64,000 nucleotides of DNA from Phyllobacterium sp. T1293 (GTDB lineage Bacteria > Pseudomonadota > Alphaproteobacteria > Rhizobiales > Rhizobiaceae), in NCBI RefSeq assembly GCF_020731415.2, contig NZ_CP088275.1:310001-374000 (forward strand), written 5' to 3'. Both the position numbers and the translations under genes were made by a program. Every line of letters begins with the position of its first letter. Within the stretch, counting starts at the first letter, position 1. Of this stretch, positions 8,370 through 18,002 are shown piece after piece. The notes beneath the pieces were generated by a model. It saw nothing but the letters and a program-made list of their open reading frames with translations. It did no database searches and was not told the origin of the DNA.

Positions 8370-9962
8370 ATGACAGCCAGTTATGACTACATCATCGTCG
8401 GGGCGGGCACGGCAGGCTGTACCTTGGCCAACCGTCTGTCGGAAGACCCGAATGTGTCTGTTCTGCTGCTCGAAGCGGGTGGCAAGGACAATTATCCGTG
8501 GATTCACATTCCGGTCGGTTATCTCTACTGCATCTCCAACCCGCGTACAGACTGGTGCTTTTCAACCGAGGCGGAGCCGGGCCTCAACGGACGTGTCCTG
8601 AACTATCCGCGCGGAAAAGTGCTGGGCGGCTGTTCTTCGATCAACGGCATGATCTATATGCGCGGTCAGGCGCGCGACTACGATCTATGGCGACAGGATG
8701 GCTGTACCGGTTGGGGCTGGGACGATGTTCTGCCCTACTTCCGTAAATCGGAGGATTATTATCTGGGTGCCGATGATTTCCATGGATCGGGTGGCGAATG
8801 GCGCGTGGAAGAAGCGCGGCTGCATTGGGATATTCTCGATGCCTTTCGTGATGCCGCCGAGGCAGCTGGTATTCCGCGCACCGACGACTTCAATCGCGGC
8901 GACAATGAAGGCAGTTCCTACTTCAAGGTGAACCAGAAACGCGGCATACGCTGGAATACCGCCAAGGCATTTCTTCGTCCGGCTATGAAACGGCCCAATC
9001 TCAGGGTCGAGACCGGCGCCCATGTGCGCAAGCTTATTATCGATGACCTGACCGCCAAGGGCGTGGAAATCGAACAGGCGGGAACGATCCACACGATCAA
9101 CTGCCGCCGTGAAGTGATCCTTGCTGCCGGAGCTGTGGGCTCACCACAAATTCTTGAATTGTCGGGCATCGGACGCGGCGGCGTCCTGCAGAATGCCGGG
9201 ATCACGCCCGTTCTTGAACGGCGCTCTGTCGGCGAAAATCTTCAGGACCACCTGCAACTGCGCTGCGCCTATAAGGTCAGTGGTATTCCGACACTCAATG
9301 AAAAAGCCAATCGCTTGCTTGGCAAGGCATCCATCGCCTTGGAGTATCTCTTTAACCAGTCTGGCCCTATGTCGATGGCACCAAGCCAACTGGGTGTATT
9401 CACCCGCTCGGACCCGTCTTTCGCGACCGCAAATCTACAATATCACGTACAGCCGCTGTCACTGGAAAAGTTCGGAGAAAATGTTCACCCCTTCCCTGCC
9501 TTTACCGCCAGTGTCTGTAATCTCAGGCCCGATAGCCGCGGTTCGGTTCATGTCAAATCGCCTGACCACCGCGCACATCCGGCTATCCGTCCGAATTATC
9601 TTGCAACGGATAGCGATCGCCGCGTGGCAGCGGATTCAATCCGCATCACCCGCAACATCGTGGCGCAGAAGCCGTTGCAGCGCTACCGGCCGGAAGAATT
9701 CAAGCCGGGCCCGCAATATCAAAACGAGGCGGAACTGATTGAAGCGGCGGGAGCCATTGGCACGACGATCTTTCATCCTGTTGGCACTTGCCGTATGGGC
9801 GCAGATCAGGAGTCCGTGGTCGATCCGCAATTGCGGGTACGCGGCATCAAAGGCCTGCGTATATCAGATGCTTCGATCATGCCGTCGATCACGTCGGGCA
9901 ATACCAATTCCCCGACAATCATGATTGCCGAAAAGGCCGCCGAGATGATTATCAGCGCTTGA
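8370..9962 (+). CDS. GMC-family FAD-dependent oxidoreductase (choline/alcohol dehydrogenase type)
   Basis: Flavoprotein alcohol dehydrogenase of 530 residues. The start is the ATG at 8370, giving MTASYDYIIVGAGTAGC with the FAD-binding GxGxxG at once; the frame is open upstream but only inside livM. The GMC signatures PRGKVLGGCSSINGMIYMRG and GSPQILELSGIG are present, as is the C-terminal catalytic block (HPVGTCRMG, then SGNTNSPTIMIAEKAA). It starts right after livM, so it is most likely in the transporter operon and oxidises an imported alcohol to an aldehyde. BetA-like choline dehydrogenase is one member of the family, but no choline-specific neighbours are present. Confidence 0.9.
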   Translation: MTASYDYIIVGAGTAGCTLANRLSEDPNVSVLLLEAGGKDNYPWIHIPVGYLYCISNPRTDWCFSTEAEPGLNGRVLNYPRGKVLGGCSSINGMIYMRGQARDYDLWRQDGCTGWGWDDVLPYFRKSEDYYLGADDFHGSGGEWRVEEARLHWDILDAFRDAAEAAGIPRTDDFNRGDNEGSSYFKVNQKRGIRWNTAKAFLRPAMKRPNLRVETGAHVRKLIIDDLTAKGVEIEQAGTIHTINCRREVILAAGAVGSPQILELSGIGRGGVLQNAGITPVLERRSVGENLQDHLQLRCAYKVSGIPTLNEKANRLLGKASIALEYLFNQSGPMSMAPSQLGVFTRSDPSFATANLQYHVQPLSLEKFGENVHPFPAFTASVCNLRPDSRGSVHVKSPDHRAHPAIRPNYLATDSDRRVAADSIRITRNIVAQKPLQRYRPEEFKPGPQYQNEAELIEAAGAIGTTIFHPVGTCRMGADQESVVDPQLRVRGIKGLRISDASIMPSITSGNTNSPTIMIAEKAAEMIISA

Positions 9963-10007
9963 GCCCATTTGATCTCTTTGCTATCATTGAGATCAATGGA
10001 GGCATTG

Positions 10008-10247
10008 ATGGCCGGAAATTTACACGTCAGAAATCTCGACGACGACCTGATCACGAGGCTCAAGCTGCGCGCGGCGCGGCACGGGCGCTCGACTGAGGCG
10101 GAACATCGCGAAATTTTGCGCCAGGCTCTGGAAACAGAAGTTGAACCTTCGTTCGATGAACTAGCGGCACAGTTGCGTAAACTCACAACGAAACGGCAAC
10201 AAACACCCTCGGAAGTGTTGCTGCGCGAAGGGCGCGACGAACGCTAA
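10008..10247 (+). CDS. FitA/VapB-like ribbon-helix-helix antitoxin
   Basis: Small protein of 79 residues beginning MAGNLHVRNLDDDLITRLKLRAARHGRS, the FitA-type ribbon-helix-helix DNA-binding pattern, with EAEHREILRQAL forming the second helix pair. I chose the ATG at 10008 because GGAGG sits about six bases upstream; an ATG at 9996 is also in frame. The stop overlaps the toxin start by one base (TAATG), the usual coupling of antitoxin and toxin. It is expected to bind and inhibit the PIN toxin and to repress its own operon. Confidence 0.88.
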   Translation: MAGNLHVRNLDDDLITRLKLRAARHGRSTEAEHREILRQALETEVEPSFDELAAQLRKLTTKRQQTPSEVLLREGRDER

Positions 10248-10684
10248 TGGACACTCTTATTATCGACGCCAGCATTGCCATCAAATGGGTCGTCGAAGAA
10301 GAGGGTACAGAGGAAGCCCTTAAACTGCGTGGACGCTATAAGTTTGCTGCTCCAGATCTGCTTGTTGCTGAATGTGCCAACATTCTTTGGAAGAAAGTAC
10401 AGCGAAACGAACTTGCTCCAGACGAAGCGCAGCTGGCAGCGCGCCTGCTTCAACGCGCGGATATTGAACTGATCTCCATGCGTGGGCTACTGGAAGAAGC
10501 AGCAATGCTCGCAATATTGCTCGGCCACCCCGCTTATGACTGCATCTATCTGGCGCTGGCCAAACAACGGCAATACCGGTTCGTAACAGCAGACCAACGG
10601 CTGCAGCGTGTGATTCAACAGAAAGCGCCGGCAGAACTCAGCTCTCTTGCCTTGTTGCCCGATCAGATCGACCCCATCAGCTAG
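10247..10684 (+). CDS. PIN-domain ribonuclease toxin, VapC/FitB family
   Basis: Toxin of a type II toxin-antitoxin pair, 145 residues. The acidic PIN residues that bind the metal are visible: D7 (IIDASIAIKW), E42 (VAECANILW), D98 (AYDCIYLALA) and D116 (VTADQRL). The active site therefore looks intact. PIN toxins cleave RNA, often tRNA or rRNA. The pair sits between the GMC gene and the convergent tonB gene; the end is 18 bases from the tonB stop. Confidence 0.9.
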   Translation: MDTLIIDASIAIKWVVEEEGTEEALKLRGRYKFAAPDLLVAECANILWKKVQRNELAPDEAQLAARLLQRADIELISMRGLLEEAAMLAILLGHPAYDCIYLALAKQRQYRFVTADQRLQRVIQQKAPAELSSLALLPDQIDPIS

Positions 10685-10702
10685 GGGGGTGGGGCAAATC
10701 GA

Positions 10703-11545
10703 TTACTGGATAAGAACGGGTACTGTAAAAGGCTGTCGCGAAGCTGCAAAATCAGATGGCGCCGATGGCGTAGGTGAAGAATTGCGGACCGCATCAAGGA
10801 CACGTTGATCATTTTCTGAAGAGCCCGAGCCAACGGCTAATCGCGCGGAGACAATATCGCCGTTACGATCAACCACAATGCTGACACTGATCATCTTACC
10901 TCGAGCATCAACTTTAGCCCTTTTTACATATCGAGATATGTGGCTGCGGACCTTGTCTCCCCACTTTTCAGTGGCGCGCTGCGCATCCGCACGCGATATG
11001 CTGGGCTGCTGTTTTGCTTCCACCACAGTATCGCTCCTGGTGTCCGCCACCACTGTCTTTACTGGCTTACGGACAACTTTCTTCGGAACCTCTTTCTTGG
11101 GTTCATCCGGCTTCTTCGGTTCCGGTCTGACAACAGGAAGCGGCACTTCAACCTTCGGCAGTTCAACCGTTTCCTCCGGCTGCACTTCCTCTGGCACAAC
11201 CTGTTCCTCCGGCGTTGGTTGAGGTTCCGGCTCAACTGGCTTTTCCGGTTGGATTTCGGGAGCAGCAGCTTCCTGTTGAACAGGCTCCGGTGTCACCTTT
11301 TCCGGTTCGACAGGCGGTAGTTCAGCAACAGCCTCAGGCACGACCGGCGCTGGCAAAGGCTCCATATCGATCATCACGGCAGCAGCAACTTCACCGCCAC
11401 TTGTGTCTGACTGGTAGCTATATCCGTACCAGCCAGCTCCCGCATGAACACCAATTGCCACGATGGCCGCTGCGGACCACAAGCCAATTTCACGCCAGTT
11501 CGTTTGAAACTGGCCTGCCACGCGCGCTACTGGCCTGTCTGGCAT
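10703..11545 (-). CDS. tonB: TonB energy-transducing protein
   Basis: 280-residue periplasm-spanning protein that passes proton-motive energy from ExbB/ExbD to outer-membrane receptors. It has one N-terminal membrane helix (about residues 22-40, with His34 on it), a long Pro/Glu/Lys-rich rod (about 60-165) and a C-terminal TonB fold (about 195-280, with ISVSIVVDRNGDIVSARLAVG). Its ATG overlaps the exbD stop by one base (TAATG). It is last in the exbB-exbD-tonB operon, which has an IRO-like site upstream, so iron-repressed expression is expected. It would energise the siderophore receptor at 48-50 kb. Confidence 0.93.
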   Translation of the reverse strand: MPDRPVARVAGQFQTNWREIGLWSAAAIVAIGVHAGAGWYGYSYQSDTSGGEVAAAVMIDMEPLPAPVVPEAVAELPPVEPEKVTPEPVQQEAAAPEIQPEKPVEPEPQPTPEEQVVPEEVQPEETVELPKVEVPLPVVRPEPKKPDEPKKEVPKKVVRKPVKTVVADTRSDTVVEAKQQPSISRADAQRATEKWGDKVRSHISRYVKRAKVDARGKMISVSIVVDRNGDIVSARLAVGSGSSENDQRVLDAVRNSSPTPSAPSDFAASRQPFTVPVLIQ

Positions 11546-12009
11546 TATTGCGCGCTTCCTATTGGTGCAGGCGTGGCTGGCGCCAACGGTGCGCTTTCAA
11601 GCCCGACAAGCGCGATCTTGAGATAACCACTGGCGCGCAAGGTATTCATCAGATCCATCAGCGCGCCATAATCCACAGCGCGGTCGGCGCGCAGGAACAC
11701 GCGTGTTTCCCTGTCGCCCTGCGTCTTCTGATCAAGGAACGCGCCAAGCGTTTCCTTTGTCACCATGTCATTGACGATTGCGATGGTGTGATCTTCTTTC
11801 AACGTGAGATAAAGCGGTTTGTCAGGACGGTTAGCGGGGGCTGCTGTTGATGCAGGCAGATCGACATTGATATCGACGGTTGCCAAGGGCGCTGCCACCA
11901 TGAAAATGATCAGCAGAACCAGCATGACATCGATGAACGGCGTCACATTGATCTCGTGGTTTTCCTGCAAATCGTCGTCAGAAACATTGTGTCTGATACC
12001 GCCAGCCAT
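11545..12009 (-). CDS. exbD: TonB system transport protein ExbD
   Basis: 154 residues. One N-terminal membrane helix holds the proton-pathway Asp in the context INVTPFIDVMLVLLIIFMVAAP; the periplasmic domain follows. It lies 11 bases after exbB and overlaps tonB by one base. ExbD works as the stator partner of ExbB. The sequence has no odd features. Confidence 0.93.
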   Translation of the reverse strand: MAGGIRHNVSDDDLQENHEINVTPFIDVMLVLLIIFMVAAPLATVDINVDLPASTAAPANRPDKPLYLTLKEDHTIAIVNDMVTKETLGAFLDQKTQGDRETRVFLRADRAVDYGALMDLMNTLRASGYLKIALVGLESAPLAPATPAPIGSAQ

Positions 12010-12020
12010 GATCTGTACCT

Positions 12021-12992
12021 TTATTCTGCCGCTGCAGGGCGTGCCTGATGCACCTGGGGTACAAGCGCAAAATCCATATCACGGCTGACAAGACGCTCAA
12101 CGCCAGCCGACGCATCAGCAAGCAATTGCCGGTAACCGGTGATCGACCGGGCAAACACGTTGTAGATCACGACTGCGGGGATGGCTGCGACCAGCCCGAT
12201 CGCCGTGGCCAGAAGAGCTTCCGCGATACCGGGAGCCACGATGGCAAGATTGGTTGTCTGCGACTCTGAAATGCCAATGAAGGAGTTCATGATGCCCCAG
12301 ACCGTGCCGAAAAGGCCAACGAAAGGAGCGGTTGAACCGATTGTTGCAAGGACACCTGTGCCACGGCTCATCCGGCGCCCTGCCTGCGCCTCGATACGCG
12401 ACAGACGCGAGGCAACGCGTTCTTTCAGGCCGTCCGTACCGGCATAATTGCGCGCTTCCTGCGACATGCGCACTTCCTCGCGCGCCGCATTGACCAGTTG
12501 GACGCCCGGTCCACCACGCCCTTCAAGCGCCTGTTCCGCATCGCGCAGCGTGCGGGCATTGCCAATTGCATTGAGGGCGCGATAAGCGCGAACACGCGCA
12601 CCAGCAAGTTCCAACGTCTTGGCAAGCCAGACAGTCCAGGTGATAAGCGAAGCAAAGGCCAGGCCGATCATGACACCCTTCACCACCCAGTCTGCGGCCA
12701 TGAACATGCCCCATGGTGACAGGTTGTGTGGCAGGTTGGCCTTGTTTACTGCGGCAGGTGCTGCTGGTGTCGAGGTAATTGGTGAGGGTGCAGGAGTTAC
12801 AGCAGGCGCAGGAGCACTTTGAGTGGCGGGTGCCGGGGCAAGTTGAGGCACGGGCGCGGCTTCAACAGGGCTCTGTTGTGCAGGTTGCGGTGCCTGAGGA
12901 GCGGTTTCCTGTGCCATCACAGGGGAAATCAAAGACAACAGAAGCCCGGACGTAATAACTACCGCCCTCATTTTTACAGAAACATTCTGCAT
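12021..12992 (-). CDS. exbB: TonB system transport protein ExbB with signal peptide and Pro/Ala-rich N-terminus
   Basis: MotA/TolQ/ExbB-type proton channel. From the ATG at 12992 it is 323 residues; the frame also permits starts at 13022 and 12971. The N-terminus looks like a cleavable signal (MRAVVITSGLLLSLISPVMAQ), followed by about 65 residues rich in Pro, Ala and Gln, then three membrane helices with the family core GLFGTVWGIMNSFIGI and the conserved IAEALLATAIGLVAAIPAVV. The extended N-terminus is usual in alphaproteobacterial ExbB. It is first in the operon with exbD and tonB. Confidence 0.91.
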   Translation of the reverse strand: MQNVSVKMRAVVITSGLLLSLISPVMAQETAPQAPQPAQQSPVEAAPVPQLAPAPATQSAPAPAVTPAPSPITSTPAAPAAVNKANLPHNLSPWGMFMAADWVVKGVMIGLAFASLITWTVWLAKTLELAGARVRAYRALNAIGNARTLRDAEQALEGRGGPGVQLVNAAREEVRMSQEARNYAGTDGLKERVASRLSRIEAQAGRRMSRGTGVLATIGSTAPFVGLFGTVWGIMNSFIGISESQTTNLAIVAPGIAEALLATAIGLVAAIPAVVIYNVFARSITGYRQLLADASAGVERLVSRDMDFALVPQVHQARPAAAE

Positions 12993-13135
12993 TGGTGAAA
13001 ACCTGTCTGTATTTTTCCGCATGGCTTTTGTCTTTCGCTTCTTCCACTACCCCGGCCATCTCGTCGCGATAATGCATCCATTATCCAAGGCTCCGATGCG
13101 TGGCGCATGGTCTGTTGGAGCGGCTGTAATATTCC

Positions 13136-13150
13136 TGAGTATAATAATCA
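13136..13150. promoter_or_regulatory. IRO-box-like site (TGA-N9-TCA) upstream of exbB-exbD-tonB
   Basis: TGAGTATAATAATCA fits the rhizobial iron-responsive operator TGA-N9-TCA, associated with repression by RirA when iron is plentiful. It lies about 145 bases before the preferred exbB start, in the gap after the siderophore reductase gene. The match is exact in the six fixed bases. The function is inferred, and rirA is not in the window. Confidence 0.6.
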
Positions 13151-13202
13151 ACTATTAACTTCTGCAACCCCGGGTTTTAAATGCTTTGCATTTTTGAGCT
13201 TT

Positions 13203-14297
13203 TCAATCGCTCCGCCGGGCGTTGTCACCATCAAAGCCTCGCCGCCAATAGGCGACCACATGGTGTTTTTCGCGATCATGTTTCAGTTTTTTACGCAGAT
13301 GGGCGCGGATTCGTTTGAAGTCGTTAAATTCGCAACCGGCCCACACGAAGGTATCAGCGGAAAGAGCGGAGGCATCCAGTTCCTCAACAATACCGGCCAG
13401 CTTGCCGGTTGTTCCTGCCGGTGTGCCATGACGATATATCCAGCGAACATCAACCTGCGCAGGCGATTGCAATGGCTGCCGGTCATCAGGACCATCAACC
13501 TCAAGAATGACCGTTGCTTTGGTCTGGGCGTGCAAATTCTGCAGAATACGGCCAATAGCTGGCAGGGCGGTTTCATCGCCAATCAGCAATTGCTCCGGCG
13601 CGGCCAATATGCCGCCTCCGCCCGGTCCGGTCATGCCGACAATATCACCGGATTTGGCGTTCAGCGCCCATGTTGCACCCGGCGTATTCTCGCCGGGATG
13701 AACGACCATATCGATATCGACTTCGCCCCGGTCCACATCGATATTGCGGATCGTATAAACGCGGGCGATCAGCGCATCTTCGCCGCCCGCCCACACGGGT
13801 CGGCCATCGCGGCCCATGGTTGGCCATTTCGGAGCCCTGCCCTCGGGTACGAACAGGAGCCGGATATGCAGACCGCCGATGGCAAAACGGGCCAAATTCT
13901 CACCACGTAATCTTATGCGTCGCATATGCGGGGTAAGGTCTTGGGCACTCACCACACGCATTTCGCGGAAATAAGGAAGCTCCGAGTTGGTCAAGCCATC
14001 GCCTACCCAGGATAATTGCGGCTTCTCATTACCGGCAATGTCCAGAATATTATCGGCCAGCACCATGCGTACATAAGCAAGCGAGGTTTCGTCGTCGGCT
14101 TCAACATCAAGGGAAAGTACGTCGCCAACGATTGTCAGATGCGCTTTGCCATAGGGCGTCTGAATCCGCCCTTCCAGATCATCCCGCTCAACATGTGCAT
14201 GTTCGGCAAATACATTGCAAAGCTTGTCGAGCATGACACCGGGCGCCAAGAGTTTAACCGCAGCAGAGCTGCTCAGAACATTCGGCGTGGCGGACAT
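13203..14297 (-). CDS. Siderophore-interacting protein, NAD(P)H-dependent ferric-siderophore reductase
   Basis: Cytosolic flavoprotein of the SIP/ViuB class that reduces Fe(III)-siderophore after import and frees the iron. The start at 14297 is chosen because AGGAG lies seven bases upstream; ATGs at 14303 and 14336 are in frame. The first 100 residues form a DUF2218-like domain, which hydroxamate-associated SIPs often carry. The flavin motif RVYTIRN, the nucleotide region GDETALPAIGRIL and the C-terminal YWRRG signature follow. It has its own IRO-like site at 14379, which fits a job in the siderophore pathway encoded 30-45 kb away. Confidence 0.9.
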   Translation of the reverse strand: MSATPNVLSSSAAVKLLAPGVMLDKLCNVFAEHAHVERDDLEGRIQTPYGKAHLTIVGDVLSLDVEADDETSLAYVRMVLADNILDIAGNEKPQLSWVGDGLTNSELPYFREMRVVSAQDLTPHMRRIRLRGENLARFAIGGLHIRLLFVPEGRAPKWPTMGRDGRPVWAGGEDALIARVYTIRNIDVDRGEVDIDMVVHPGENTPGATWALNAKSGDIVGMTGPGGGGILAAPEQLLIGDETALPAIGRILQNLHAQTKATVILEVDGPDDRQPLQSPAQVDVRWIYRHGTPAGTTGKLAGIVEELDASALSADTFVWAGCEFNDFKRIRAHLRKKLKHDREKHHVVAYWRRGFDGDNARRSD

Positions 14298-14378
14298 TGG
14301 CATTCTCCTGGCACTTTCTTCCTGCCGCTCGTCCATAAAGAGGATCGCAGGACAGGTCGCCGGGACCCTAATAAAAGA

Positions 14379-14393
14379 TGACCAATTTAGTCA
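14379..14393. promoter_or_regulatory. IRO-box-like site (TGA-N9-TCA) upstream of the siderophore reductase
   Basis: TGACCAATTTAGTCA lies about 80 bases before the reductase start at 14297, in the short gap after the DUF1612-type gene. The six fixed bases match exactly and the outer four on each side are symmetric (TGAC/GTCA). The position is suitable for iron-dependent repression. Confidence 0.6.
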
Positions 14394-14444
14394 AGTATTA
14401 ATAGGAGAAATTTCTGCTCTTGTACCGATCACAAAAATGCGATG

Positions 14445-15665
14445 TCAGACAATACCCCAGGCACGGTAACGTCCTCTGCCCGTCATCTCGCGAACGCCCA
14501 ATTCGGTAATCAGATTCAAAGCGCCACGCGGCGAGACTTTTAGCTCTTTTGCTACCAATGATGTTGAAACCATAGGCCGCGACAGGATCAGGTCGATCAT
14601 ACCCGGCAGACTGGATGTCGAGCGCCGGTCCTTCAGCTTTCTCTCCATCTGGACACGGGCAAGGCTCAAGCGATCAATCTCTTTCAAACTGGCAATCGCC
14701 GATGTTTGTGCAGCTTCAAGGAAGGCAGTGAGGCGCGTATTGGGATTACGGGCACGGCGGCGATCGCGTGGTATCGCTCGCAGACCCGCATTGAATGCCG
14801 CCAAATGCGCCCGTGTCTTCAAACGCTCACGCAGCATTGCGGCGACCAGCATGGGGCCGAGCCAATGCTGGTGTTGCAAGGGTTCAATCTCTTCCCAGGC
14901 ATCCCAAAGCAAGGCTGCTGCCAGCATAGGAGGCAGATCACGGGTCCGATCCATGACTGCGAACCATTGGTCCATGCGGCCATCTTCATCCCAATCCGGA
15001 TCATAAACCAGGGGATCGCCATCAGGCGTCAAATCCCCGGCGGGTGAAGCCCTCCGCCTGACCTGCTGCTTGCTATCCGCTTCCGGTGGAGATTTCTCGG
15101 CAGGCTGGTTCAACAGGCGTTCGGAACGGTTGAGCAAGGCATCCAGCCGTGCCAATTCTTCTTCAAAGGCATTTTCCGCCTCAGATCCAGCTTCTGAGGC
15201 AATTTCGAGTTCAGGTCGCCTTACCGGTACGCTTGGCACAGGTGCAAGAAGTGCGTCCGCACCCCAGCGGCCGCGCAAACTGGCTATGCCCTTGGGACTC
15301 AATGCCCATTGCGGCGGGCTAGCGGCAATCTGGCGCCGCGTTCGCAAGATCGCATGGGCGCGCGTCAATTCATGTGTCGGCGTTCTGATATCCATTCGTG
15401 CGTCGTGGAGAACCAGATCCTCCACGTGAACGAGTTCGCCTGCCAGCCAGAGCGCATTGCAGGCCTCCATGAAATGCGAGCGCGCGATCCAGCCTTCGTT
15501 CTCACGAAGCAACCCGTCCTTCGACTGACGGCTACTCAATTCGCCAAAGTCACCCTTGCGCGCAACCCGCTCGTCCAGCCGCGCCAAGGCATCTTCCGCA
15601 GCCGCAATAGGCCGAAGCAGATCTTTCAGGGAGTAATTTGCAGAATCATAAGTCATTGAAATCAT
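14445..15665 (-). CDS. DUF1612/HTH protein of the RHE_PE00001 family
   Basis: 406-residue protein of unknown function that recurs in rhizobial genomes and plasmids. An N-terminal helical region (about 1-130) includes EACNALWLAGELVHVEDLVLHDA. A charged low-complexity linker (about 150-225) follows, then a DUF1612-like region, and a C-terminal helix-turn-helix (about 355-400, SLVAKELKVSPRGALNLITELGV) that looks DNA-binding. A second in-frame ATG at 15656 is an equally good start. It lies between the FUSC gene and the siderophore reductase on the same strand, without obvious linkage. Assignment is by overall recognition; no function is proposed. Confidence 0.75.
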   Translation of the reverse strand: MISMTYDSANYSLKDLLRPIAAAEDALARLDERVARKGDFGELSSRQSKDGLLRENEGWIARSHFMEACNALWLAGELVHVEDLVLHDARMDIRTPTHELTRAHAILRTRRQIAASPPQWALSPKGIASLRGRWGADALLAPVPSVPVRRPELEIASEAGSEAENAFEEELARLDALLNRSERLLNQPAEKSPPEADSKQQVRRRASPAGDLTPDGDPLVYDPDWDEDGRMDQWFAVMDRTRDLPPMLAAALLWDAWEEIEPLQHQHWLGPMLVAAMLRERLKTRAHLAAFNAGLRAIPRDRRRARNPNTRLTAFLEAAQTSAIASLKEIDRLSLARVQMERKLKDRRSTSSLPGMIDLILSRPMVSTSLVAKELKVSPRGALNLITELGVREMTGRGRYRAWGIV

Positions 15666-15729
15666 GTTAGGCGAATAGTGAAAGTGAAGCTATTGCCCTT
15701 GAGATAAATGGTCGCTGCAAACACAGGTA

Positions 15730-17814
15730 TCAGAGCGATGGCAACCGGAAGAAGCCCTTTCTGCCTTCGCTGGGCTTCGTTCCCAAAGCCAGAGACGGGT
15801 GATCCTCGATCATAACTGCAATCAAACGCAACGATGCAGCGGCCTGCAATACCAGCGGACGGTCCGAACCCTCTGGAATATCTGCCGCAAGTGATCGCGC
15901 TGAGACAACATATTCTGCCACAAGGCCGGGGTCCTGTGTCTGCAGGCTTATGATTTTTGCCAGCTGCGTTAGGTTTTCCGATACGCGGTCGGCTATGCCG
16001 TGTTCCAGCCGTCCCCACAGTAACAATCGGCGCAACCGGATGATCTCTGCCCCTAATGTCACCGAAGACAATGCATCATCCATCAATGTCTCGCCTGTCT
16101 CCCGCATTGTTTGCAGGATCGGCATCAGCTGGTTGATCCGATCATAAGCGAGGCTGTTGAACGCAGAGGCATTTGGCACGCGGTCACGCAGACACAGCCG
16201 AATGATATCCGTCCGCAGTGCATTCATCATACGGTTCACCGTCACAAGAGGCCGCTTCGGCAAAACGACAATGAAAACCAGAATCCCGATCAGAACACCT
16301 ATTAGCACCGAAAGCGAGGTTTCCATGAATATGGCAGGTTCGAACGCCATTTTTTCATGAGGTTTCAGGAAGACGATGAAGTTGATGGAAAAAGCAGTGG
16401 CTGGGCCGACATGCCGTGGATCGGCCATCAGGATCGCAGCTGGCACCAGAACCGGAATGATGAATACAGCGAACCAGAACAGCCCCGGAAAATGCGGCAG
16501 GACCAACTGGCTGAGAATAAATGCAAATGGCACGGCATAGAGGGTGCCCCTGAAAAAACCCCAACTCGTTTGAAGCGGATTGGGCATTGATGCAAAAAGG
16601 CTGCACACGACCGCCACGATGATTGCTGCCGCAGCGGCATCCGAGTGCTTGGTCTGCATCCAATAGGCGGTCATCAGGGCTGTCGCGACAATTGCCCTGA
16701 TGGCATTGACAAGAGCCGTATTGTGATCGCGATAAACAGGCAAAGCCGGTGGCTTCCTGCTTCCAGAAATATATTGCGAACGGCTTCCCAAGGCTGAAAG
16801 TCCGTCCAAAGTTGCTTTCAGACTGTCAATAAATTCCCCGAGCAGTGTCAAGCGAGCCATCATGCCAATCCGGTCATCGCCCCACGGCTTGCCTTTCAGT
16901 TCCGCAACCTCTGCGGCGAAGGCATCGAGTTTGTCGAGCCAGAGCCCAGTCGCATCGAGTTTGAAATTACCAGCCATGGCATCGAGCAGTTTTCCAAGCT
17001 TGTCGCGCAAATTTCGCCATGTCTCATCGGATGAGACACGATGTGCCACGAGAATATTCACAATGGACAGGCAGGACATAAGATGGCCCACCGTATGGCG
17101 CGAGTGCCGCCCATGGGTAACGAGACTTGGCGCTTCGAGCCGCGCATGGGCACGCATCGCCGCCAGTGCCTGCGTATCGGCAATCAGCTTTCTGTGGGCG
17201 GTTTTCAATTGGACAGAATCGCCACCGGCAATAGCGTCACTGGTGTATCGCGCGAGATCCGCAATACAATTTTCCAACCCTTCAACCAGCGCGGTTCGGG
17301 CAAGTTGCGGCTGAAAGAAACGGCTGGCAATACCGGCACAGATAATGCCGAGCATGATTTCCGCACAGCGGGCATAGGCCACGTCAACCAGCAGATGTGA
17401 CTGGCCAAAGGCGGGCAAAGCAATAATGACGGCGGTATAGCCCGCGAGTGCAGCGCCGTAGGATTCTGGATTGCGCAGCATCGACGCCGCAAAGGTGCAT
17501 AGGGCCACCCAGAGCGCGATTGACACCACAAACAGCCATTGTATATCGCCCGTCGCCGCGGTTATCCCGATGGCGGCCAGCGCACCGATCAAGGTTCCAG
17601 CAAGACGAAACAGGCCTTTGCTGATGACCATGCCGGCAATGGGTTGCGACACGATAAAGACCGTCATCATTGCCCATTGCGGTTGCTGTAAGTTCAATGC
17701 AAAGGCTGCCATGAGCGCGACAAGCGCTGCAGCATTGGTTCTGAGTGCAAATATCCAAGCCGTCCTACCGGGCCAGGCTGGATGTTCAACAAACTTTTCA
17801 ATGTATTGAATCAT
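15730..17814 (-). CDS. FUSC-family membrane protein (AaeB/fusaric-acid resistance type exporter)
   Basis: 694-residue inner-membrane protein with two sets of about five hydrophobic helices (residues about 25-170 and 365-510), each followed by a cytoplasmic helical region. This repeat arrangement is typical of FUSC proteins, which export aromatic carboxylates together with a membrane-fusion partner. No partner gene (AaeA-like) is next to it. It is divergent from the PAP2 phosphatase with a 188-base spacer. Confidence 0.85.
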   Translation of the reverse strand: MIQYIEKFVEHPAWPGRTAWIFALRTNAAALVALMAAFALNLQQPQWAMMTVFIVSQPIAGMVISKGLFRLAGTLIGALAAIGITAATGDIQWLFVVSIALWVALCTFAASMLRNPESYGAALAGYTAVIIALPAFGQSHLLVDVAYARCAEIMLGIICAGIASRFFQPQLARTALVEGLENCIADLARYTSDAIAGGDSVQLKTAHRKLIADTQALAAMRAHARLEAPSLVTHGRHSRHTVGHLMSCLSIVNILVAHRVSSDETWRNLRDKLGKLLDAMAGNFKLDATGLWLDKLDAFAAEVAELKGKPWGDDRIGMMARLTLLGEFIDSLKATLDGLSALGSRSQYISGSRKPPALPVYRDHNTALVNAIRAIVATALMTAYWMQTKHSDAAAAAIIVAVVCSLFASMPNPLQTSWGFFRGTLYAVPFAFILSQLVLPHFPGLFWFAVFIIPVLVPAAILMADPRHVGPATAFSINFIVFLKPHEKMAFEPAIFMETSLSVLIGVLIGILVFIVVLPKRPLVTVNRMMNALRTDIIRLCLRDRVPNASAFNSLAYDRINQLMPILQTMRETGETLMDDALSSVTLGAEIIRLRRLLLWGRLEHGIADRVSENLTQLAKIISLQTQDPGLVAEYVVSARSLAADIPEGSDRPLVLQAAASLRLIAVMIEDHPSLALGTKPSEGRKGFFRLPSL

Positions 17815-18002
17815 GGCGTCCGATCTGACAGCTAGCGCCTCTCATTATCTTTCGTGGGCGGACCGCACAACGGAAACAGCTTGTCTCTCCATGCGTCTTC
17901 TTGCCGCCCGGATATGCCACAGATCGCCCCATTGTGTCACAGGCGTGACATCCGGCAAGCGCATGATTGATCTCCCGCGATCACCCTAACGAGGACCATT
18001 TC

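Noticed and set aside
13107..13910. Plus-strand open frame of 267 codons opposite the siderophore reductase
   Set aside because: The reductase has its flavin and SIP motifs on the minus strand; the plus frame has no recognisable domain.
15662..16018. Short minus-strand frame overlapping the FUSC gene end
   Set aside because: It overlaps the FUSC C-terminus in another frame, has no family match, and lacks a ribosome site.
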